Origin: Halodesulfurarchaeum sp.
GTDB taxonomy: Archaea; Halobacteriota; Halobacteria; Halobacteriales; Halobacteriaceae
DNA: 5,952 nt
Assembly: GCA_018334775.1 (NCBI GenBank)
Contig: JAGXLJ010000085.1
Coordinates: 1 to 5,952 of the forward strand
Direction of reading: 5' to 3'
Every line of letters starts with the position of its first letter. The stretch's first letter is position 1. The notes under the pieces were generated by a model. That model was not told the origin of the DNA and searched no databases. It saw nothing but the letters and a program-made list of their open reading frames with translations. Shown here one piece after another: positions 1 through 4,668 of the stretch. Position numbers and translations under genes: made by a program.

Positions 1-987
1 GGAGGAAGAGATCGACTGCTCGCGAACTATCGAACCTCCGCTTGGCTGGCCAGCAAGCTGCCACGGCTGGCAAACGCCGTCATGGGATCCGGTCCGGTTC
101 GGTGGCTCCTTGACCGAACGCTGGGTGTCACGGCCGAGCGGGAGTTTCCCGAATTCGTGACCGAGACCTTCAGAGAGTGGTGGGACGGCCGCGGCGGTCC
201 TGCTGAATCGAGAGCCCGAGCCCGCGAACATCGCGAACGGCTGGGGCACGATCTGGACGCGGACCTGAAAGTCGCATACTTCCACGGCTGCTATGCCAAC
301 TACAATACGCCGGAGGTTGGCAAAGCGATGGTGCGGGTCTTCGAGCACTTCGGGTACGAGGTCATCGTTCCGGAGCAGCGATGTTCGGGGACCCCGATGT
401 TCGCCAACGGGATGCTTGCGGACGCCCGCCGGCATGCCGAGGTGAACGTGGACTCCCTCGGAACCGCCATCGAGGCGGGCTACAGCATTATCACGAGCTG
501 TACCTCCTGTTCGATGGCGTTGCGACAGGAGTATCCCGAGCTGTTCGAACTGTCTGGAATCGACACGCTCGCTGGCCATACGTGGGAGGCGATGGAGTTC
601 CTTCGGGCGAAGACCGACATCGCCGCGGAACTGGGGGCCGCGTCGGTCGACGAGGACGAATTCGGGACCCTCGCCTACCACGCCCCCTGTCACGCGCGGG
701 ACCAGGGACTCGACGGCCAGCCCGTGGAACTGTTCGCCCCGCTGGACGGCGCCGACGCGGCGGACGTGGGTGATTCCTGTTCGGGTATCTCGGGAACCTA
801 CGGCTGGAAGGACGAGCACTACGACACCTCGATGGCCATCGGGAGGGAGATGTTCGAGCACATGGATCGGGTTGACGGGGAAACGGGTCTCACCGAATGT
901 CCGACCTGTGCCTCACAGATGGAACACGGGACTGGCGACGACGTTTGCCACCCACTCGAGGTGATCGAGGCGGCACTGGTGGAGTGA
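1..987 (+). CDS. glpC: Anaerobic glycerol-3-phosphate dehydrogenase subunit C, 5' partial
   Basis: This is the iron-sulfur subunit that passes electrons from the GlpAB flavoenzyme to the membrane quinone pool during glycerol-3-phosphate oxidation. The frame is open from base 1 and 328 residues are visible. The N-terminal ferredoxin-like domain, with its two 4Fe-4S sites, would lie upstream; E. coli GlpC is about 396 residues, so roughly 70 to 105 are missing. Two CCG-type (HdrB-like) cysteine domains can be seen. In the first, FHGCYANYN holds Cys97, RCSGTP Cys128 and SCTSC Cys167 and Cys170. In the second, APCH holds Cys230, SCSGISGTYGW Cys260 and CPTC Cys300 and Cys303, followed by CHPLE near the end. 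The FHGC-x-NYN, SGTYG and HP-L signatures match GlpC specifically rather than LutA or HdrB. Oddly, both CCG motifs read CSG. The ATG at 82 is internal, because homology continues before it. glpA and glpB are expected just upstream. Confidence 0.88.
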   Translation, partial: GGRDRLLANYRTSAWLASKLPRLANAVMGSGPVRWLLDRTLGVTAEREFPEFVTETFREWWDGRGGPAESRARAREHRERLGHDLDADLKVAYFHGCYANYNTPEVGKAMVRVFEHFGYEVIVPEQRCSGTPMFANGMLADARRHAEVNVDSLGTAIEAGYSIITSCTSCSMALRQEYPELFELSGIDTLAGHTWEAMEFLRAKTDIAAELGAASVDEDEFGTLAYHAPCHARDQGLDGQPVELFAPLDGADAADVGDSCSGISGTYGWKDEHYDTSMAIGREMFEHMDRVDGETGLTECPTCASQMEHGTGDDVCHPLEVIEAALVE

Positions 988-1032
988 GGATTTCCCCGAC
1001 CAATCGACGAATTGCGCCCGGCGGACGGGAGG

Positions 1033-1038
1033 TTAATA
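1033..1038 (+). promoter_or_regulatory. TATA-like box before the metallophosphoesterase gene
   Basis: TTAATA, within GGTTAATAAC, is the only AT-rich element in the 88-base gap after glpC. With the usual archaeal spacing of about 27 bases, transcription would start near 1062. That leaves a leader of roughly 14 bases before the ATG at 1076. It suggests the phosphoesterase can be transcribed independently of glpC. The rest of the gap (988-1032) shows no clear hairpin or T-tract terminator for glpC. Confidence 0.45.
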
Positions 1039-1063
1039 ACAATCGAGGTGCATGCTATGTTGT

Positions 1064-1070
1064 GGTGTGA
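1064..1070 (+). promoter_or_regulatory. Candidate ribosome binding site deciding the start at 1076
   Basis: GGTGTGA lies five bases before ATG 1076 and partly matches the GGAGGTGATC sequence expected to pair with the archaeal 16S rRNA 3' end. It favours ATG 1076 over the upstream in-frame ATG at 1052, which has no such site and sits too close to the TATA-like box. A competing site, GGAGG at 1132-1136, stands five bases before the in-frame ATG at 1142, so the start is not fully settled. Confidence 0.4.
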
Positions 1071-1075
1071 TACCG

Positions 1076-2098
1076 ATGGGTCTGCTTAACAACCTCAAAG
1101 ACTGGCTGAATCAGGAACAGAAGGACCTCGAGGAGGGTGGCATGGACAAAGACGAGGGCGTGACCAGGCTGTTTTTCGCCACGGACGTCCACGGCTCGAC
1201 TGTTTGCTGGCGGAAATTCATCAACGCCGCGGAATACTACAGCGCCGATGTGCTCGTGCTCGGCGGGGACACGACCGGCAAGGCGATCATGCCGATCATC
1301 CGGGAGAACGGGACCTACCGCTTCAACCGCGGCGGACAGGAACAGGTCATCGAGCGTGACGAACTCGAAGACGCAAAAGAGTCGATGGAGAACGCCGGGT
1401 ACTATTCGTACGTGTTGACCCAGGCCGAATACCAGGAACTCGAGCAGGCCTCGGATTCACAGGAACGCCAGGACGAGATCTTCGAGGAGAAGATGGTCGA
1501 GCGAGCGGAGAAGTGGCGGGCTCTTGCCGAGGAGCGGTTGCCCCGGGACTTTCCCGTGTATGTCTCTCCGGGTAATGACGATCCCTTCCACGTCGATCAG
1601 GTCTGGGAGGAGTCCGATCTTATCGGTCTCGTCGAAGGAGAAGTCGTCGAGATCGGTGACGGCTACGAGATGGCCAGTACCGGCTGGACGAACCCGACGC
1701 CGTGGGATACCGACCGCGAGGAGTCCGAATCGGAACTCGCCGATCGGCTTGAGGCGGTCATCGACAAGATCGACGACATGGATCGGGCCATCTTCAACTT
1801 CCACGCCCCGCCGTATGATTCCCAGCTCGACGACGCCCCCGAGCTTGACGAGAACCTCAAGCCGAAATTCGGGGCGCAGTCTACCGAACCGGTCGGAAGT
1901 ACGGCGGTACGGGAGGCAATCGAAACCTACCAACCACCACTCTCGCTTCACGGACACATCCACGAATCGCGGGGCCAGACCAGGATCGTGGACACGATCG
2001 CCGTCAATCCAGGGAGCGTCTATTCGGAAGGGTCCCTCCAGGGTGCGATCATCGACCTCCGACCCGAGGTGGACGTCGTCGGGCTGGTCCGAGGATAG
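1076..2098 (+). CDS. Calcineurin-like metallophosphoesterase
   Basis: This is a predicted cytoplasmic, dimetal phosphoesterase of 340 residues; its substrate is unknown. All five family motifs are present. DVHGS (Asp37, His39) is motif I, GGDTTGK (Asp65) motif II and PGNDD (Asn167, Asp168) motif III. A lone His243 in FNFHAPP and HGHIHES (His292, His294, His296) complete the site. The C-terminal NPGSVYSEGS segment is also typical of Icc/YfcE-like enzymes. Between motifs II and III lies a charged, probably helical insertion of about 95 residues (72-165), longer than in simple family members. The first 20 residues (LLNNLKDWLNQEQKDL) could form an amphipathic helix. I chose ATG 1076 for the TATA spacing and the GGTGTGA site. 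ATG 1052 is an unlikely longer start; ATG 1142 is a real alternative with a better ribosome site that would drop the amphipathic helix. Nothing links it functionally to glpC beyond adjacency. Confidence 0.85.
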   Translation: MGLLNNLKDWLNQEQKDLEEGGMDKDEGVTRLFFATDVHGSTVCWRKFINAAEYYSADVLVLGGDTTGKAIMPIIRENGTYRFNRGGQEQVIERDELEDAKESMENAGYYSYVLTQAEYQELEQASDSQERQDEIFEEKMVERAEKWRALAEERLPRDFPVYVSPGNDDPFHVDQVWEESDLIGLVEGEVVEIGDGYEMASTGWTNPTPWDTDREESESELADRLEAVIDKIDDMDRAIFNFHAPPYDSQLDDAPELDENLKPKFGAQSTEPVGSTAVREAIETYQPPLSLHGHIHESRGQTRIVDTIAVNPGSVYSEGSLQGAIIDLRPEVDVVGLVRG

Positions 2099-2099
2099 C

Positions 2100-2105
2100 T
2101 TTACA
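2100..2105 (+). promoter_or_regulatory. TATA-like box before the nucleotidyltransferase gene
   Basis: TTTACA begins two bases after the phosphoesterase stop codon. Its centre is about 27 bases before the ATG at 2130, the usual archaeal distance from TATA box to transcript start. A transcript starting there would begin at or next to that ATG and carry a leader of about 29 bases before the main start at 2159. No other AT-rich element fits a leaderless transcript beginning at 2159. Confidence 0.4.
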
Positions 2106-2129
2106 TGCTAGCACGGGTTACGGAGTAAC

Positions 2130-2162
2130 ATGCCACGGTCAGGCCGACACCCCGACACATGA
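2130..2162 (+). other. Possible 10-codon upstream reading frame (ATGA overlap)
   Basis: ATG 2130 opens a 10-residue frame (MPRSGRHPDT) whose TGA overlaps the ATG of the next gene as ATGA. ATG 2130 sits where a leaderless transcript from the TATA-like element would begin. The main gene has no visible ribosome site, so coupled re-initiation is possible. The frame is short enough to be chance, and the peptide has no recognisable features. Confidence 0.22.
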
Positions 2163-2908
2163 CAGCCGAAAACCCACTTGCCGATCCGGTCGCGGAGGGG
2201 AACCGAATCGTCGAAGCAGCGGTCGAACGGGATCTCACCGTCAAGAAGATCGGGGGAACTGCCATCCACGATCGCTCGGAGACCGTCCAGGTGGAGCCGT
2301 TCAAGCGGGAGTATCGCGATGTCGACTTCGTCGGCCATCGCGCCGAGGAGTCCGAAGTTGAAGATTTCATGGTCGAAATGGGCTACGAGGCGAACGAGCG
2401 TTTCAACACGATGCGGCCTTCCCGTCTCGAGTTCGTGGATCCCGAAAACGAACGCAAGGCCGACTTCATCCTCGATAAATTCAGGTTTTCCCACGAGTGG
2501 AGCTTGAAAAACCGACTCGACACCGATCACGACACCGTCCCGATCGAGGATCTCCTGCTCTCGAAACTCCAGATCGCGGAGATCAGCGACCGGGACATGC
2601 GGGACATCATTGCCCTGCTCAACGACCACGACGTCGAACACGGTGGGACCGGTGGGACGATCGACGCCGACTACGTCGCCGACCTCTGCCGGAGCGACTG
2701 GGGACTGTACAAGACACTCTCGATCAACCTCGGCAAGGTCTGGGAGTACCTCCACGAGAACGACCTGCCGGTCGCCGAAGCGGCGATCGAGGACCGGCTC
2801 GCGACGCTCGAATCGGCCATCGAGTCGGTTCCAAAGACCCTCCGGTGGAAGCTGCGCTCGCTCATCGGGGAACGGAAGCAGTGGTACCGGAAACCGGAAC
2901 TTTCCTGA
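2159..2908 (+). CDS. AbiEii/MNT-like nucleotidyltransferase-fold protein
   Basis: I do not recognise a named gene here. The 249-residue protein has the pattern of a minimal nucleotidyltransferase. IGGTAI (Gly32, Gly33) is followed by RDVDFV (Asp54, Asp56), and a third carboxylate lies at Asp102 in KADFIL. A helix with LLSKLQI (Lys136) and RDMRDIIALL (Asp149) follows, as in AbiEii-related families, where such a Lys and Asp help form the active site. The catalytic acids are all present, so the protein is probably active in transferring a nucleotide or similar group; the acceptor is unknown. Residues 165-249 form an acidic helical tail. There are no membrane segments or signal peptide. ATG 2159 is the first possible start, because an in-frame TAA lies at 2126. 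No AbiEi-like or HEPN partner is beside it, so a toxin-antitoxin role is not supported. It lies 60 bases after the phosphoesterase and converges with the permease. Confidence 0.7.
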   Translation: MTAENPLADPVAEGNRIVEAAVERDLTVKKIGGTAIHDRSETVQVEPFKREYRDVDFVGHRAEESEVEDFMVEMGYEANERFNTMRPSRLEFVDPENERKADFILDKFRFSHEWSLKNRLDTDHDTVPIEDLLLSKLQIAEISDRDMRDIIALLNDHDVEHGGTGGTIDADYVADLCRSDWGLYKTLSINLGKVWEYLHENDLPVAEAAIEDRLATLESAIESVPKTLRWKLRSLIGERKQWYRKPELS

Positions 2909-2951
2909 GAAGCCGATTATCGATCCGGGTCGCCGCGTATTGTGGCCCGAT

Positions 2952-2991
2952 AAAAACGCGAATCAGAACGGACGGTCGGGAATCAGTCCGT
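2952..2991 (-). terminator. Possible terminator of the permease transcript
   Basis: Read on the - strand, a six-base-pair inverted repeat (ACGGAC at 2968-2973 with GTCCGT at 2986-2991, 12-base loop) spans the permease stop codon. About 11 bases further on comes a T5 tract (2952-2956). Archaeal termination mainly needs T-rich tracts, so the T5 is the stronger part. No comparable T tract serves the convergent nucleotidyltransferase gene on the + strand. The remainder of the 2909-2982 gap shows nothing else. Confidence 0.35.
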
Positions 2992-4569
2992 CGGGATCTC
3001 GGAGTGAATCTTGTCCAGATCCACACCTTCTTTCTTCCGGTACCACTTCATCCCGAAGTAGAGTACCCCAGCGAGGATGTAGAGGATCACCATGAATCCG
3101 GCCGACCGGACGTTGTTGATCCCGTAGACGTCCTTGGTCGCCCAGAGGTAGAACACCGTCAGCAGCAGGAACGCGTATACCACGCCCGTGATGGTGACCA
3201 GTGGGACGCCTGCGATCTCGTACCGCGAGATCCAGGTGTTCGAGAACAGGTCCGGGCGACGGTAGGGCAACAGGAGGCCGGCGACGGTGGTCCCGAAGTA
3301 GGTTATCGCGATCAGGAAGGTCGCATCCAGGGTGAGCGTCTGGAATCCCGGAACGAAGAAGTAAATCACGGTGAGGATTAACGAGGGAATTGCCATCATC
3401 AGGATGGCGTTGATTGGGGCGTTGTACTTGCCTTTCACCGCGGCGAAGGCCTCCGGGATCGCACGGTCGAAGGCGGTCGCGAAGATCACCCGGGTGGAGG
3501 AGAGGAACACTGTCCCCGACCAGGCGAAGAACCACCCGGCCATCAGGATCGCCATCAACTTCGCCAGCGGGCCACCACCCATGGCGATTGCCGCGAGGGT
3601 CGTGGGCGAGGAGAGCCACTGCAGTTCCCCGGACCCGACGAAGTGGAGGTAATTGAGCGACTGGTAGAACTCATACCCCATCGCGGCGTCGAAGAGCGGC
3701 CAGAGGATCATCGCGAACACGCCCGCCGCGATGAGGGCGGCCTCGAGAACGCCGAACATCTTCTTGAACTCGCCGGCCTCACGCACCTCGCCGAACAGCG
3801 TGGCCCCCCACACGGTCCACATGATCCAGAACAGTAGCATCGGGAACAGCTGGTAAGCGGGGCCGAAGTCGAAGCTCACGAGCGGAGCGAAGCTCACTTC
3901 GACGCCGCTCAGGACGCCCTGGTAGGTGGTGTCGATTCCCCACTGGGCCATGTGCGCGTCGAAGGCCGTCTGGAACCCCGACGGGCTGGTCGTCAGCAGG
4001 CCGCCGACGAACAGGACCATGCCGGCGACGCCGAGGTAGAAAAGCGCCTGTTGGATTCGGGCATACCACTTCATCCCGAGACTCACGTAGATGAAGACGA
4101 AAGCGACGACGACCAGCGAGGAGACGAACAGTCCCATACTCGAGTTCCAGAACGCCGCAATCTCCGGATAGCCGAAGAGTGCGGATATCGGCCCGAAGAC
4201 GAGCCATGAAAGGATCGAGCCGTAAATCGGAACCCATAACCACAGGGCGAAGACCCACCCTGGCCAGGAGAGGAACATGCCCCAGAATCCACCAAGTAAC
4301 CGACTCTGCCACACATAGTCGCCACCGACGCGAGGCATGGCGGCGATCAGCGTCGCGAAAATGACGTTTTGCAGCGTGAGCACGACGATGGCGATAATCG
4401 TGGCGAAGATGGGACTTGCGGCGGGAATGAAGGAGTTGAACGTCCAGATGTAGAAGCCAAGGGTGACGATATTGACCGAGAGGAAGGCGTATATCCACGC
4501 GTCGTAGGAAGACCATTCTCTGACCAGTCCGGTAGCTTCTCTGACGAACAGACTTTCATCTCCTGACAT
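2983..4569 (-). CDS. APC-superfamily amino acid/amine permease
   Basis: This is a 528-residue cytoplasmic-membrane transporter with about twelve hydrophobic helices, near residues 24-44, 50-77, 95-123, 145-166, 174-194, 240-260, 274-297, 324-360 (two close helices), 386-405, 415-436, 453-476 and 488-507. Family marks include MPRVGGDYVW at 79-88 (the P-x-GG-x-Y loop into helix 3) and FGEVREAGEFKK near 259-270. The segment STRVIFATAFDRAIPEAFA at 358-376 matches the R-x-x-x-A-x-x-x-D-x-x-x-P block of APC carriers. The substrate cannot be told from sequence; amino acids or amines are usual for the family. Helix 1 lacks the usual GSGIF-type stretch. An unusually long loop of about 45 residues lies between helices 5 and 6. 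ATG 4569 is four or so bases from the predicted transcript start, so the message is nearly or fully leaderless. The gene follows the aldehyde dehydrogenase on the same strand after 99 bases, suggesting a shared catabolic role. Confidence 0.85.
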   Translation of the reverse strand: MSGDESLFVREATGLVREWSSYDAWIYAFLSVNIVTLGFYIWTFNSFIPAASPIFATIIAIVVLTLQNVIFATLIAAMPRVGGDYVWQSRLLGGFWGMFLSWPGWVFALWLWVPIYGSILSWLVFGPISALFGYPEIAAFWNSSMGLFVSSLVVVAFVFIYVSLGMKWYARIQQALFYLGVAGMVLFVGGLLTTSPSGFQTAFDAHMAQWGIDTTYQGVLSGVEVSFAPLVSFDFGPAYQLFPMLLFWIMWTVWGATLFGEVREAGEFKKMFGVLEAALIAAGVFAMILWPLFDAAMGYEFYQSLNYLHFVGSGELQWLSSPTTLAAIAMGGGPLAKLMAILMAGWFFAWSGTVFLSSTRVIFATAFDRAIPEAFAAVKGKYNAPINAILMMAIPSLILTVIYFFVPGFQTLTLDATFLIAITYFGTTVAGLLLPYRRPDLFSNTWISRYEIAGVPLVTITGVVYAFLLLTVFYLWATKDVYGINNVRSAGFMVILYILAGVLYFGMKWYRKKEGVDLDKIHSEIPTD

Positions 4570-4571
4570 GC

Positions 4572-4579
4572 AAAAAAAA
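4572..4579 (-). promoter_or_regulatory. T8 tract at the permease transcript start
   Basis: On the - strand, eight T residues lie between the TATA box and the permease ATG, two bases before the start codon. Runs of T in the non-template strand terminate archaeal RNA polymerase. The tract could therefore stop read-through from the aldehyde dehydrogenase gene at the very point where permease transcription begins. It is the longest homopolymer in the window that I noticed. Confidence 0.4.
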
Positions 4580-4595
4580 TGTATTGGCCCCTTTT

Positions 4596-4608
4596 ACTTA
4601 TAATTAGT
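4596..4608 (-). promoter_or_regulatory. Permease promoter: TATA box inside a near-palindrome
   Basis: On the - strand, TTATAA (4598-4603) is centred about 32 bases before the permease ATG, placing the transcript start near 4573. The 13-base sequence ACTAATTATAAGT around it (4596-4608) is symmetric apart from one mismatched pair. That symmetry could be an operator for a dimeric regulator that blocks TBP binding, but AT-rich TATA regions are partly symmetric by nature. Confidence 0.55.
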
Positions 4609-4621
4609 GTTGAGTGGTACC

Positions 4622-4668
4622 AAGAAACACGGAAACGGAGTGTCTCCGACCGGCTCCGAGGAACTCGG
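4622..4668 (-). terminator. Double hairpin after the aldehyde dehydrogenase gene
   Basis: Read on the - strand immediately after the TAA stop, CCGAG-TTC-CTCGG (4668-4656) forms one perfect five-base-pair stem. CGGAG-ACA-CTCCG (4648-4636) forms a second after seven bases. The T-rich stretch TTTCCGTGTTTCTT (4635-4622) follows. The arrangement fits a terminator, or a stable 3' end, for the aldehyde dehydrogenase transcript. Two small GC-rich stems also occur by chance in such DNA. Confidence 0.4.

Noticed and set aside
82..84. ATG 82 as the true start of glpC
   Set aside because: The frame stays open to base 1 with family-like sequence before the ATG, and the ferredoxin domain expected in GlpC would be absent.
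1524..2111. Open frame of 195 residues overlapping the phosphoesterase in another frame
   Set aside because: It is a Ser/Arg/Thr-rich shadow frame; the metal-binding motifs are all in the overlapping real frame.
2108..2755. Open frame of 215 residues antisense to the nucleotidyltransferase gene
   Set aside because: It mirrors the codon pattern of the sense gene, which has intact catalytic motifs. There is no promoter or family signature for the antisense product.
2159..2908. AbiEii-type toxin-antitoxin or phage defence system
   Set aside because: The fold resemblance is real, but no AbiEi-like antitoxin, HEPN partner or mobile-element sign lies beside it, and its neighbours are metabolic genes.
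2961..2995. Near-repeat of AATCAG followed by a GTCGGG-like run
   Set aside because: The copies are short and imperfect; one lies in the permease 3' end and nothing suggests a repeat element.
2497..3381. Open frame of 294 residues on the + strand spanning the end of the nucleotidyltransferase gene and the 3' part of the permease gene
   Set aside because: It is Arg-rich, resembles no family, and overlaps two well-supported genes in other frames. GC-rich third positions create such frames.
3779..4516. Open frame of 245 residues on the - strand inside the permease gene
   Set aside because: It is a shifted frame of a clear twelve-helix transporter; the product is Arg-rich with no hydrophobic or domain pattern.
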